From Negativicoccus succinicivorans (lineage in GTDB: Bacteria; Bacillota; Negativicutes; Veillonellales; Negativicoccaceae): DNA of 64,000 bases. The stretch covers positions 1 to 64,000 of the forward strand of contig NZ_JACHHI010000001.1 of the NCBI RefSeq assembly GCF_014207605.1. The letters run 5' to 3'. This document shows, piece after piece, positions 1 to 8,640 of this stretch. The notes under the pieces were generated by a model. The model was given only the letters and a program-made list of their open reading frames with translations. It made no database searches and was not told where the DNA came from. Numbering within the stretch: the stretch's first letter is position 1; each line of letters begins with the position of its first letter. The position numbers and the translations under genes were made by a program.

Positions 1-1227
1 AGTGTCTGCGAGAAAAATGGTTTAAGCGTTGACCGGCAAAACAAAAATCCGTCTCGCTTGTCTCGATTGCCGGGCGCTATTCGTGACGGTCACAAGCAAT
101 ATTTGGTGGATACCAACATCGGCAAACGTAGCTGGGCGGAGTGGCGGGAATGGATTGAAGCGGTAAATGATGATTTGCCCGATCCGGAAAGCCTTGCCGA
201 TACATGGGACAACTTGCCGCCATTATCGGCGCCATTGATTGACGGCATTTTACGGCAAGGACACAAAATGCTATTGGCGGGCGCGTCTAAGGCGGGCAAG
301 TCGTTTGCATTAATTCAATTATGTATCGCCATTGCCGAAGGGAAGCAGTGGTTAGGTTTTGATTGCGCGCAAGGACGCGTGTTATACGTCAATTTGGAAC
401 TGGACAGGGCAAGTTGCCTACATCGTTTCAAAGAAGTATACGCGGCTACAGAAACAGTGCCAAAATCAATAAAATCTATTGATATTTGGAACTTAAGGGG
501 AAAATCAGTGCCGATGGATAAGCTTGCGCCTAAACTCATCAGAAGGGCGCAAAAAAAGAATTATATCGCGGTTGTTATTGACCCGATATATAAAGTTATC
601 ACCGGCGATGAAAACTCCGCCGATCAGATGGCGCATTTTTGTAATCAATTCGATAAGGTATGCACGGAGCTTGATTGCGCCGTCATTTATTGCCATCACC
701 ATTCCAAAGGTACGCAAGCCGGCAAGCGGTCAATGGACAGAGCAAGCGGCAGCGGCGTATTTGCCCGCGATCCTGACGCGCTGATTGACATGACGGAACT
801 GGACACGGAAAACATCGACACCGGAGGACGAACGGCGTGGCGGATTGAAGGAACGTTGCGTGAGTTTGCCCCCTTTGAACCGATTAACATCTGGTTTGAT
901 TATCCGCGACACTATCCAGACACGGAAAATGTTTTGTCTGACAGTCGAGTGTTAGGCGCATTCCTTAACGCTGAACAGTTGAGCAAAAAAGGCAACGCGG
1001 CAAAGCAGGAAAAGAAACAAAGACGCATGGACAGCTTATTGACGGCCTTTGAGATACACCAAGACAAAAATACGCAGCGCGCCAATGTTAAAGACGTTGC
1101 TGAATATTTGCAGGTATCGGAGCGAACCGTCCGAAACTATCTCAAAGAATATTCTGAAACCGGAGGAACGTTACAGATCGAAAACGGAGAAATGTATGAT
1201 GCCGAAGAATGTAAACAAAAGCAGTGA
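1..1227 (+). CDS. Phage replication ATPase, RepA/AAA_25 type (5' partial)
   Basis: The reading frame is open from base 1 with no stop, so the gene starts left of the window; the TTG at 58 is not a credible start. Just after the edge the protein has an NPSRLSRLPGA motif, typical of the linker between primase and helicase parts of phage and plasmid replication proteins. A Walker A motif (GASKAGKS) follows, then a Walker B-like stretch (AVVIDPIYK) and a conserved HHHSKG. This fits a RecA-fold ATPase of the RepA/DnaB-like group driving prophage DNA replication. The last 90 residues hold a predicted helix-turn-helix (VAEYLQVSERTVRNYL). Both spacers of the downstream CRISPR array match this gene, at 359-387 and 952-981. 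Confidence 0.85.
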   Translation, partial: SVCEKNGLSVDRQNKNPSRLSRLPGAIRDGHKQYLVDTNIGKRSWAEWREWIEAVNDDLPDPESLADTWDNLPPLSAPLIDGILRQGHKMLLAGASKAGKSFALIQLCIAIAEGKQWLGFDCAQGRVLYVNLELDRASCLHRFKEVYAATETVPKSIKSIDIWNLRGKSVPMDKLAPKLIRRAQKKNYIAVVIDPIYKVITGDENSADQMAHFCNQFDKVCTELDCAVIYCHHHSKGTQAGKRSMDRASGSGVFARDPDALIDMTELDTENIDTGGRTAWRIEGTLREFAPFEPINIWFDYPRHYPDTENVLSDSRVLGAFLNAEQLSKKGNAAKQEKKQRRMDSLLTAFEIHQDKNTQRANVKDVAEYLQVSERTVRNYLKEYSETGGTLQIENGEMYDAEECKQKQ

Positions 1228-1290
1228 AAATGCGTTAACAATTTGGAAGAAAAACCCGCATATATATAGGGAGTTACTTTCCGTAACTGA

Positions 1291-1380
1291 CAGGGGAAAG
1301 AGGTGGGCGGGAAAACACTCCGGGGGTCGCAAGGCTCCCCCGGAAGTGTCGTTCCCTTGCTCCCTCCCCTTTCCCGTCTG
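1291..1380. other. Long GC-rich nested palindrome after the replication gene
   Basis: Bases 1317-1355 form a strong hairpin (CACTCCGGGGG against CCCCCGGAAGTG around a GCAAGG loop). The flanks continue to pair imperfectly (GGGGAAAGAGG against CTCCCCTTTCCC) out to about 1291 and 1377, followed by a T-run at 1381. A smaller hairpin (GTTAC-TTTCC-GTAAC) lies just upstream at 1273. No ORF explains it. It may be a terminator for the replication gene, a structured RNA, or part of a replication origin; the sequence does not decide between these. Confidence 0.5.
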
Positions 1381-1453
1381 ATTTTTTCCGAAAAATCAAA
1401 AACAAAATGTTTAGATGGATAAAGAGAATAAAAACATAGTGGAGGTATTGAAG

Positions 1454-2131
1454 ATGGCAAGAGAAGTAGGAAAAGCATTGAGCGAAGAGCAATTAGCACA
1501 ACTACAAGGGTTATTAAAAGACTTTGATATACGCCAGATTTGTGAAATTCTTTTCGGTTTGGATCAAGGTATTGATGTGTCGATTTACGCTAATACTAAG
1601 TATGACGCTGAGCAAATGCGTGAAATGCGATTTGGGCTTGAGCAGGGACTTGATGTGTCCGTTTATACTGATCCGCGATTTAATCATAAGCAAATGCGCT
1701 TGATTAAGAACTGCCTTGAAGAGGGACGCGATGCATCTATTTTAGCCAATCCGCAATTTAATCAGAGGCAAACAGAAGTGGTTTCTGCTGGCCTTATGCG
1801 GGGTGTTGATGTGACGATCTATGCTGATCCCAGATTTGATTGTTTCCAAATGGAGGAAATTTGTATCGGCCTTTCAAAAGGTCTTGATATATCATTTTTT
1901 GCCGATCTAGTTTTTAGTTATGGACAAATGGGCGAGATCCGGCGCGGCCTTGAAAACGGTGTTGATGTGTCCATTTATGCAAATCCGAAATATAACGAAT
2001 ATCAAATGCGCGAAATTCGCATGGGTCTTGAAAAAAAGCTAAACGTTTCGTCTTATGCATCTTCCAATATGATATCTATTGAAATGAAAAAAATGCGTGA
2101 AGCTATGGAACGTGCGGCAACAAATGACTAA
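1454..2131 (+). CDS. Repeat protein with 'GLexGxDVSxYAdPkf..QM' units
   Basis: The ATG at 1454 is chosen because GGAGG lies 8 bases upstream; an in-frame ATG at 1415 has no such site. The roughly 225-residue protein is almost entirely built of about five to six units of some 36 residues, each with the pattern QMrEIrxGLExGlDVSiYAnPky. The pattern suggests a helical solenoid, probably an interaction surface. I know this repeat from small proteins of gut Firmicutes and their phages, with no assigned function. A short protein with the same repeat is encoded at 2726. Translation appears coupled to the nuclease gene, whose ATG overlaps this gene's end. Confidence 0.75.
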   Translation: MAREVGKALSEEQLAQLQGLLKDFDIRQICEILFGLDQGIDVSIYANTKYDAEQMREMRFGLEQGLDVSVYTDPRFNHKQMRLIKNCLEEGRDASILANPQFNQRQTEVVSAGLMRGVDVTIYADPRFDCFQMEEICIGLSKGLDISFFADLVFSYGQMGEIRRGLENGVDVSIYANPKYNEYQMREIRMGLEKKLNVSSYASSNMISIEMKKMREAMERAATND

Positions 2132-2459
2132 CGGAAAGCAAAAAGGAAAGCGCGGCGAATTGGAATTTGCAAGGCTTTGCCGCGCCAACGGCTGGGATGT
2201 TCGCCGGACTGCGCAATACTGCGGCAATACCGGAGAGGCGGCTGACGTGGTCGGCCTTCCGGGCGTGCATGTGGAGGTTAAGCGGGTAGAGCGGCTAAAT
2301 ATTGAGGACGCGATGGCGCAAGCTCGGCGAGATTCTCAAAAGAGCGGCCGCGTGCCGATTGTGGCGCACAGAAAAAACAACTGCGAATGGTTAATTACGA
2401 TGACGGCGGAAGATTGGTTTGAAATGTTTAGAGAATGGAGAGGCGGTCAAGATGACTAA
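2124..2459 (+). CDS. Putative PDDEXK/Holliday-junction-resolvase-like nuclease
   Basis: 111 residues starting at the ATG that overlaps the end of the repeat-protein gene. The N-terminus (KGKRGELEFARLCRANGWDV) and the following GEAADVVGLPGVHVEVKRVE match the Hjc/VRR-NUC-like core: a helix with Glu, then D...ExK catalytic residues. Such proteins in phage replication modules are thought to cleave branched DNA. The family-level call is good; the exact substrate is an inference. Confidence 0.75.
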   Translation: MTNGKQKGKRGELEFARLCRANGWDVRRTAQYCGNTGEAADVVGLPGVHVEVKRVERLNIEDAMAQARRDSQKSGRVPIVAHRKNNCEWLITMTAEDWFEMFREWRGGQDD

Positions 2460-2763
2460 AAATAAGGGCAAAACATTAGCGGGTGAAATACAATATATTG
2501 CCGATTTTTATGTGGATATGCACGAAAATAAAGCGGCTTACGGCTATGGTAACCGTGATATTGAAAAAGATTTCGCAGAGGATATTATGCGCGCGGTCAA
2601 TCGGTGGCTGACGGAAAAATACGGCAATCCTAAACATGTTCTGAATAAGCTAGTTGAAATTTTGATTGATAAAGACGTGGTTACGCTTTTTATGGAAACG
2701 CGGCGGCTGGAAAAGCAGTTAGGGGGTGTTCAAAAAGGCAAAGATTACGAAAAAGCAGATTGA
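2452..2763 (+). CDS. Hypothetical phage early protein
   Basis: 103 residues from an ATG at 2452, overlapping the nuclease gene by 8 bases, with GGAGAGG upstream. It is acidic and probably all-helical, without transmembrane segments or a motif I recognise. Its position between the nuclease and the DUF3310 gene places it in the early/replication operon. Confidence 0.6.
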   Translation: MTKNKGKTLAGEIQYIADFYVDMHENKAAYGYGNRDIEKDFAEDIMRAVNRWLTEKYGNPKHVLNKLVEILIDKDVVTLFMETRRLEKQLGGVQKGKDYEKAD

Positions 2764-3007
2764 GCAGTTGCGAGATCTATTAGAAATATTTGATTTTTAT
2801 CAAATTGCGCAAATATGCAAGGGACTTCAGCGCGGGGTTGATGTATCAGTTTATGCCGACCCAAAATACAATGATAGGCAAATGTACGAACTTTGTGCTG
2901 GATTGATCAACGGTATAGATGTATCTCTCTATGCGAATGAAAAAATTGACGATGATGAAATGCGCATTATTCGCCTTCGTCTGGAAGATCATAAACTTAG
3001 GTATTGA
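2726..3007 (+). CDS. Small repeat protein, paralogue of the 1454 gene
   Basis: 93 residues from a GTG at 2726 with AGGGGG directly before it; the start overlaps the preceding gene. It carries two to three copies of the same unit seen in the larger protein (QIcKGLqRGVDVSvYADPKYndRQM, then GLiNGIDVSlYAnEK). The shared repeat and close linkage suggest duplication and unequal repeat loss within the phage. Function unknown. Confidence 0.65.
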   Translation: MFKKAKITKKQIEQLRDLLEIFDFYQIAQICKGLQRGVDVSVYADPKYNDRQMYELCAGLINGIDVSLYANEKIDDDEMRIIRLRLEDHKLRY

Positions 3008-3021
3008 AGCAAGGAGGAAAA

Positions 3022-3420
3022 ATGAATAACGACATCATTAATCATCCGGCGCACTACACGGACGGGAAATTTGAAACGATTGACGCTATCGAATCGTGGC
3101 GGCTTGGGTATCATCTGGGCAACGCGGTCAAGTATATTTCTCGTGCCGGCAAAAAGTCTAAAGATACCGAACTAGAGGACTTACGAAAAGCCCGTTGGTA
3201 CATTAAGCGATATCTCGATTATCACCGAGAGAAAGTGGAAAGCATCGTTGCGATAGATTACGCAGCGGATAAGGGGCTTGATCAGGATCTTTCCGGGGCG
3301 ATTCTTTGCTTGTCCGTGTCGGCGATACTGTCGGACGAGCCGCAAGATTTATCCGTGCGTCAGGCATTGGCCGCGCTGGAACGCGCGATCGGTGTCAGAG
3401 AGGCCCGGGCGAATGATTAA
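3022..3420 (+). CDS. DUF3310 (SaV-like) phage protein
   Basis: 132 residues; the start at 3022 follows an excellent AAGGAGG. The N-terminal motif NHPAHYTDGKFETIDAIE and the later HLGNAVKYISRAGKKSK are the signature of DUF3310, also called the SaV-like nucleotide kinase family, common in phage replication regions. A role in nucleotide metabolism is only suggested by family naming. The remaining 60 residues (LSGAILCLSV onward) are an extension I do not recognise. Confidence 0.8.
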   Translation: MNNDIINHPAHYTDGKFETIDAIESWRLGYHLGNAVKYISRAGKKSKDTELEDLRKARWYIKRYLDYHREKVESIVAIDYAADKGLDQDLSGAILCLSVSAILSDEPQDLSVRQALAALERAIGVREARAND

Positions 3421-3841
3421 ATGTAACCGTCAAGCGCGGGCGGAGCTTGAGGGGCTGCGCGAAATGAACGCGCGGATCGACGCGCTGATCATGGACAGAG
3501 AGAAACTGGCCGCCCGCGCGACGAGCCTTGCGCGCCCTCTTTCCGAGCCCGTCTCGGGCACCCGTCAATCGGACATCGCCAACGCGGCCGCTAAATTGGT
3601 CGATATGGGAAGAGAGATTGACCGGACTATTGATGAATACTATGAACGAAAGGATCAGATTTTAGAGAAAATAAACGCGCTTTCTGATGCCCGTTATAGA
3701 CTTCTTTTAAGCTGGTACTACGTACAAACGGAGCGGCTGACCTTGGAAGAGGTCGCCGATAAGATGGGCTATCATCATCAATCTCTGCGTCGGTTGCACG
3801 TTTTAGCGCTGGACGCATACCAGAAAAAGCACTTTTCATAA
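3413..3841 (+). CDS. DUF1492/ArpU-like late transcription regulator
   Basis: 142 residues; the ATG at 3413 overlaps the previous stop. The C-terminal third (RLTLEEVADKMGYHHQSLRRLHVLALDAYQ) is a sigma-region-4-like helix-turn-helix. The N-terminal part is helical with two coiled-coil stretches. Proteins of this type (DUF1492, RinA/ArpU-like) sit just before the terminase genes of Firmicute phages and are thought to switch on late transcription. Its position directly before terminase supports that role. Confidence 0.7.
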   Translation: MIKCNRQARAELEGLREMNARIDALIMDREKLAARATSLARPLSEPVSGTRQSDIANAAAKLVDMGREIDRTIDEYYERKDQILEKINALSDARYRLLLSWYYVQTERLTLEEVADKMGYHHQSLRRLHVLALDAYQKKHFS

Positions 3842-3918
3842 AACCTGCTACAAAATGCTACATTAGAACGTGTTATTATGATAGTGTGAGAAATTTGAGA
3901 ACAGGTTTCCTCCTTAAG
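3842..3918 (+). promoter_or_regulatory. Probable late-gene control region
   Basis: This short gap between the DUF1492 regulator and the packaging genes contains a direct repeat (TGCTACAAAA / TGCTACATTA) and a -10-like TATGAT near 3876. The location is where ArpU/RinA-type regulators act in other phages. The site assignment is an inference. Confidence 0.35.
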
Positions 3919-3945
3919 AGCCGCCCGGTTGGACGGCTTTTTTGT
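3919..3945 (+). terminator. Rho-independent terminator
   Basis: Stem AGCCGCCC / GGACGGCT around GGTT, followed by a run of T's. It lies between the regulator and the small gene before terminase. Confidence 0.6.
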
Positions 3946-3961
3946 TGCAAAGGTCAAGATT

Positions 3962-4129
3962 ATGAATCATGAACACTATCCGGATCCGACGGCGGATAAA
4001 GCTTGCGCAAATGTGGATCGGGAAAAAAGAGAGATCGCCCGGCTGATTAGAGTAGTAAAAGAGATTTGCGCGTTAGCCGGATATGAAATCATCGGAGACG
4101 TAAATATAAGAAAGAGGCAGCGCCAATAG
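3962..4129 (+). CDS. Small hypothetical phage protein
   Basis: 55 residues from the ATG at 3962 (an upstream in-frame ATG at 3929 overlaps the terminator and is unlikely). It begins MNHEHYPDPTADKA and has a central helix rich in Arg and Val. Short genes with this N-terminus occur just before small terminase genes, but I know no function. Its stop codon lies inside the next terminator hairpin. Confidence 0.5.
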   Translation: MNHEHYPDPTADKACANVDREKREIARLIRVVKEICALAGYEIIGDVNIRKRQRQ

Positions 4130-4141
4130 GGGCGCTTTTTT
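4117..4141 (+). terminator. Terminator before the terminase genes
   Basis: Stem AGCGCC / GGCGCT with loop AATAGG, followed by six T's. Confidence 0.6.
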
Positions 4142-4161
4142 AATGCAGAAAGGAGTTGCCC

Positions 4162-4593
4162 GTGGCGAAACTGACAAGAAAACAAGAACTGTTTGCAACC
4201 GAATACGTACGCCTTAAGGGCAACGGCACACAGGCGGCTATTGCGGCCGGATACAGCGAAAAAACGGCGCGTTCAATAGCTGTTGAAAACTTGGCAAAAC
4301 CAAACATAAAAAAACGTATCGCGGAGCTGATAAAAGAGGCCGACGCGGAGAAAATCGCCGACGCAAAAGAGGTACTGCAACTGCTGACGGAAATAGTCCG
4401 CGGAGAGATGAGCGAGGAAGTCGTCGCGATAAATCCGCAGGGCGAAGAGAGCCGGACGAACAGAAAGCCGACGATAAAAGACAGAAGCAAAGCGCTTGAA
4501 ATTCTTTCCCGGTGTCTTGGAATGACCTTGCCGGAGACACAGGTAAACGTTACTCCGGTCATCATCACCGGAGAGGATAAGCTCGATGAATGA
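4162..4593 (+). CDS. Terminase small subunit (Terminase_2)
   Basis: 143 residues; the GTG at 4162 is chosen because AAAGGAG lies 6 bases upstream. The N-terminal LTRKQELFATEYV, then GNGTQAAIAAGYSEKTA and NLAKPNIKKRI, are the DNA-binding helix-turn-helix and flank typical of XtmA-type small terminases. It recognises phage DNA and recruits the large subunit for packaging. It overlaps the large-subunit gene by 8 bases. Confidence 0.92.
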   Translation: MAKLTRKQELFATEYVRLKGNGTQAAIAAGYSEKTARSIAVENLAKPNIKKRIAELIKEADAEKIADAKEVLQLLTEIVRGEMSEEVVAINPQGEESRTNRKPTIKDRSKALEILSRCLGMTLPETQVNVTPVIITGEDKLDE

Positions 4594-5830
4594 ACGGCGC
4601 GTTTATCTTCCGGACGTTGTCGGCAAAGGTTACGGGGCTTTTTGGAAATGGCGCGGACGCTATCGTGTAGTAAAGGGAAGCCGCGCGAGCAAAAAGTCGA
4701 AAACAACGGCGCTTTGGTACATCTATAATCTCATGAAATATCCGGCGGCGAATTTGGTCGTTGTCCGGAAAGTCTTTAGAACGCTTCAAAATTCGTGTTT
4801 TTCCGACTTATGCTGGGCGATTGACAGGCTGGGTGTTGGCGCGTATTGGAAAGCGACGAAAAGCCCGCTTGAGATCGTCTATATGCCGACCGGGCAAAAA
4901 ATATTGTTTGTGGGTCTCGATGATCCGTTAAAAATAACGTCGTTATCCGTTCCGCGCGGCGTGCTTTGTTGGGCGTGGATCGAGGAAGCCTACGAGGTGA
5001 CATCAGAAGAGGCTTTCAACCGACTTGATGAATCCATTCGCGGGCAGTTGCCGAAAGGCTTATTTACACAGTTGACGCTAACCTTTAACCCGTGGAGCAG
5101 TCGGCATTGGCTGAAAAAACGCTTTTTCGACGAGGAGAGCCCTCAGGTGTTAGCGCTTACAACGGATTACCGATGTAATGAATTTTTGAGCCCGTCGGAC
5201 TTGGCACTATTCGAGGAAATGAAAAAGAATAAAAAGCGCTACCGGGTGGCGGGGCTCGGCGATTGGGGCATTGTCGAGGGCTTAATTTATGATAACTGGA
5301 CTGAAAAGGCCTTTGATATTGACGCACTGAGAAAGCAAGAGGGCATAAACGCGGCGTTCGGGCTTGACTTCGGTTTCACGACTGACCCGGCGGCGCTATG
5401 GTGCGGGCTTGTGGATAAGGGAAAACGCCTGATATACGTGTTTGATGAACTTTACGAAAAAGGCCTGACTAATCAGGAGCTGTACAAGGCGATAGAGGCA
5501 CGCGGTTATGCGAAAGAACAGATCACGGCGGACAGCGCAGAGCCTAAATCCATCGAGGAGCTGCGCCGGGCGGGATTGACGCGAGTGCGAAAGAGCCGCA
5601 AAGGCCCCGACAGTATCCGGCACGGCATTCAACAGATACAGAACTTTCAAATTATCGTTCACCCGCGCTGTGTAAACACCTTACGCGAGCTGTCGTTGTA
5701 CGCGTGGGCAAAAGATAAATTCGATGAATACACGGGCAAGCCGGAAGATGATAATAACCACTTAATGGACGCTATGCGGTACGCGCTGGCGGGCACGCTC
5801 GGTAAAGAGTTAGTCGGCTTTGGAGGTTAA
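4586..5830 (+). CDS. terL: Terminase large subunit (XtmB-like)
   Basis: 414 residues, the usual length for the PBSX group. The ATPase part has a Walker A-like GSRASKKSKT and a Walker B region followed by WIEEAYEVTSEEAF. The C-terminal nuclease starts at AAFGLDFGFTTDPAAL, with further acidic residues at ITADSAEPKSIEEL and NNHLMDAMRYAL. It pumps DNA into the prohead and cuts it. It is followed by the portal gene, whose ribosome-binding site overlaps the terL stop. Confidence 0.95.
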   Translation: MNERRVYLPDVVGKGYGAFWKWRGRYRVVKGSRASKKSKTTALWYIYNLMKYPAANLVVVRKVFRTLQNSCFSDLCWAIDRLGVGAYWKATKSPLEIVYMPTGQKILFVGLDDPLKITSLSVPRGVLCWAWIEEAYEVTSEEAFNRLDESIRGQLPKGLFTQLTLTFNPWSSRHWLKKRFFDEESPQVLALTTDYRCNEFLSPSDLALFEEMKKNKKRYRVAGLGDWGIVEGLIYDNWTEKAFDIDALRKQEGINAAFGLDFGFTTDPAALWCGLVDKGKRLIYVFDELYEKGLTNQELYKAIEARGYAKEQITADSAEPKSIEELRRAGLTRVRKSRKGPDSIRHGIQQIQNFQIIVHPRCVNTLRELSLYAWAKDKFDEYTGKPEDDNNHLMDAMRYALAGTLGKELVGFGG

Positions 5831-5831
5831 A

Positions 5832-7319
5832 TTGAGCATTTTAGAAACGCTACGGAACTTCGGGCGCGGTCAGTCGCTCGTCAAGGAGGAGAAAACGGTG
5901 CTTTTCAACGACGCAATGACCGAGGTTGAGTTTTTAGAGAAAGAGATAAAGGCCTTTTTAACGTCGGGCAAACGGCGCCAGATGATCGAGGGGGCGGCCT
6001 ACTATAACGGTGTTCACGACGTCGCGGAAAAAGTCCGTACGGCGATCGGCGAAAACGGGCAGCCGGAGGCGATTCACAATTTACCGAATAACCGGGTGAC
6101 GTATAACACGTACGCGAACCTTGTCGATCAAAAGGCTAACTACCTTTTAGCGAACCCGATCGAGCCGCAGACGGACGAAGAGGACTTCAAAGAAAAGGTC
6201 GCGGCGATCCTTGATACGGCGTTCGATAAGCGTATACGGGCGATCGGTGTCGACGCGCTGAATTGCGGTATCGGTTATTTGCTCGTTTATGTAGCCGACG
6301 GCGAATTGAAATATAAGAGGCTTAAACCTTACGAGGTATTGCCCTTCTGGAAAGACGAGGAACACGAGGAGCTGGACGCGTTTATACGGATCTACGGGGT
6401 TGAGGAATACAAAGGCCGCGAAAAAAAGACCGTTCAACATGTGGAATATTACACGCTTGACGGCGTTAAATATTTTATCTATACGGACGCGGGCAAACTT
6501 GAGCCGGACATCAACCGTGAAGATGAAACCTACTTGACGTACAAGAGCGCGGACGGCGTGAAAGGCTTTAACTGGGCGCGGTTACCTTTGATAGCGTTCA
6601 AGTACAACGCTAACGAGCAGCCACTGTTAGCGCGCGTGAAATCTCTGCAGGACGCGTTAAACGACATGGTGAGCGGCGTGTTGGATAGAATCCAGGAAGA
6701 CAGCCGCAACACGATTTTAGTCGTTAAAAACTACGAAGGCACAAAGGCGGACGAGTTCCGGCATAACCTTTCGCAGTACGGCGTGGTATTTGTCCGGACG
6801 GAAGACGGCGCAGAGGGCGGCGTTGATACACTCCAGATTGAAGTCAATCCGGGCAATTATGAAATCGTTATCAAGCTACTTAAAAAAGCGATTATCGAAT
6901 GCGGGCGCGGGTATGACGCAAAGGACGATAGGCTCGGTGGGAACGCTAATCAACTGAACATTAAAAGCATGTACAGCGATATTGATTTAGACGCCGACAG
7001 CATGCAGCTTGAGTTTTCGGTCGCCCTGGATCGGCTTTTATACTTCGTCGGACTGGTCGCTGACGGTTTCCGCGTAATCAAGCATAAGCCGGTACTCTGG
7101 AAATTCAACCGCGACATCATCATCAACGAGGCGGACACGATCGCCAACGCCCGCGACAGCGTGGGTATTCTGTCCATGCGTACGATCGTCGCTAATCACC
7201 CGTGGACGGCAGACGCGAACGACGAGCTGCGGCAGATCGAAAAGGAAAGAAGCGAGACGATACCCGCCCTTGAAGACTATGCGAAACCGACGGAAACGGG
7301 CGAAAATACAGAGGAATAG
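5832..7319 (+). CDS. Portal protein (SPP1 Gp6-like)
   Basis: About 496 residues. The TTG at 5832 is preferred because GGAGG ends 5 bases upstream. Features of the SPP1 Gp6/DUF1483 portal family are visible: NNRVTYNTYANLVDQKANYLL near residue 85, the long central helix region (SLQDALNDMVSGVLDRIQE) and a late region with NQLNIKSMYSDIDLDAD. Portals form the dodecameric DNA channel at one capsid vertex. It sits between terL and the head-morphogenesis gene as expected. Confidence 0.93.
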   Translation: MSILETLRNFGRGQSLVKEEKTVLFNDAMTEVEFLEKEIKAFLTSGKRRQMIEGAAYYNGVHDVAEKVRTAIGENGQPEAIHNLPNNRVTYNTYANLVDQKANYLLANPIEPQTDEEDFKEKVAAILDTAFDKRIRAIGVDALNCGIGYLLVYVADGELKYKRLKPYEVLPFWKDEEHEELDAFIRIYGVEEYKGREKKTVQHVEYYTLDGVKYFIYTDAGKLEPDINREDETYLTYKSADGVKGFNWARLPLIAFKYNANEQPLLARVKSLQDALNDMVSGVLDRIQEDSRNTILVVKNYEGTKADEFRHNLSQYGVVFVRTEDGAEGGVDTLQIEVNPGNYEIVIKLLKKAIIECGRGYDAKDDRLGGNANQLNIKSMYSDIDLDADSMQLEFSVALDRLLYFVGLVADGFRVIKHKPVLWKFNRDIIINEADTIANARDSVGILSMRTIVANHPWTADANDELRQIEKERSETIPALEDYAKPTETGENTEE

Positions 7320-7323
7320 CTAA

Positions 7324-8640
7324 ATGGCTTATAACTATTGGGAAGAACGTTTCAAGCGGTTAAAAACGGCAGAAATGCGAAAGGCTGAACGGGCTAACGC
7401 GGATCTTGCCCGGGTATATCGTGAAACGCTCCGCCAACTTCGGGCAGAGGTCGAGCAGTGGTACGACCGGTTTGCAAAAGAAAATAAAATAAGCCTTGCG
7501 GAGGCGCGGCGGATCCTTGATAATCGAGAGCTGAAAGAATTCAAAATGACGCTGGCGGACTTCATCAAGGAGGCAAAGCGGCTTGACCTTGATCCGGCGC
7601 ATATCCGAATGTTAGAAAACGCATCTATGCGCGTACGTTTGACGCGGTCACAAGAGATATACTTAAAAACGGCGCAATACGTCGAAAAGCTGGCGAAAAC
7701 GCAAGGCTGGCAACTTAACGGACTAATGCGCGAAGTTTACACCGATAGCGCGTATAAAACGGCGTACGAAACGCAGAAAGTAACGGGCTTTGAAAACTTC
7801 CGGGCAGTTCGTGAGCGGCAGATTGAAGAGGCGATCTCGAAACCGTGGGCGCCCGATGGCGCGGACTTTTCATCGCGCATCTGGAAAAACAAAACACAAC
7901 TAATCAATTCACTACAAACGGATATCACGCAGTCGTTGATGACCGGAACGAGCACGGCGCAACTATCGGAAAAGATCGCGGCGCGGTTTAATACTTCGTA
8001 TAATCAAGCTTACCGACTTGTCGAGACGGAAACGGCCTACATACAAGAGCGGGCAATGCTCGATACTTACGACGAGCTCGGACTGGAGCAATACCAGATC
8101 TGCGCTGTTTTGGACAGTAAAACAAGCGAAATATGCCAAGATCTCGACGGTAAGGTGTTTGACAGGAAAGACGCAAAACCGGGAATAACAATGCCGCCCT
8201 TTCATTGTCATTGCAGGTCAACGACCGTGCCGTACATTGAGGGCTTACTCGATGACGGCGGCAGAGTGGCGCGAGATCCTGAAACGGGCAAAACGGTCGA
8301 GATACCGGACATGACTTATAAGGAGTGGTATAATAAATACGTAAAGAATACCAATACCGGTGCGTTGATCGGGTTAAAAACCAGTAACGGGATTACTATT
8401 GCTAAGTTGTCTAAGCACCAGCAGGAAAGGGCAGATATCCGCAATCTTGATTTAGATGGTATTAGAGATGCATTGATAAATCCACTGCATGTTGGAGATG
8501 TCGTAGTAAAAGACAACGGAAACTCGCAGAGATTTATCGGTGAAGCTACAACTGTGAATATAAATCCTGACACAGGGGTTATTATTACATCGTGGCCGAC
8601 AGGTAAATCTCGTCTAAAAAAATATAAGAAAGGGAAATAA
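7324..8640 (+). CDS. Head-morphogenesis protein with C-terminal toxin-like domain
   Basis: 438 residues. Residues 1 to about 320 are an SPP1 gp7/Mu F-type minor head protein, ending in the conserved CAVLDSKTSEICQDLDGKVF and MPPFHCHCRSTTVPY. After MTYKEWYNKYVKN (about 330-345) the sequence changes to an extra domain of about 95 residues: HVGDVVVKDNG, QRFIGEATTVNINPDTGVII, and a basic tail. This pattern resembles the BECR-fold RNases (barnase/EndoU/colicin E5-D/RelE-like) described as phage-borne polymorphic toxins. Its codons are more AT-rich than the head part, suggesting exchange of this end. The toxin call is by pattern resemblance, not a search. Confidence 0.8.
   Translation: MAYNYWEERFKRLKTAEMRKAERANADLARVYRETLRQLRAEVEQWYDRFAKENKISLAEARRILDNRELKEFKMTLADFIKEAKRLDLDPAHIRMLENASMRVRLTRSQEIYLKTAQYVEKLAKTQGWQLNGLMREVYTDSAYKTAYETQKVTGFENFRAVRERQIEEAISKPWAPDGADFSSRIWKNKTQLINSLQTDITQSLMTGTSTAQLSEKIAARFNTSYNQAYRLVETETAYIQERAMLDTYDELGLEQYQICAVLDSKTSEICQDLDGKVFDRKDAKPGITMPPFHCHCRSTTVPYIEGLLDDGGRVARDPETGKTVEIPDMTYKEWYNKYVKNTNTGALIGLKTSNGITIAKLSKHQQERADIRNLDLDGIRDALINPLHVGDVVVKDNGNSQRFIGEATTVNINPDTGVIITSWPTGKSRLKKYKKGK

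Noticed and set aside
4140..4706. 188-codon minus-strand frame over the terminase genes
   Set aside because: Antisense to two well-supported terminase genes; Ser/Phe-rich shadow.
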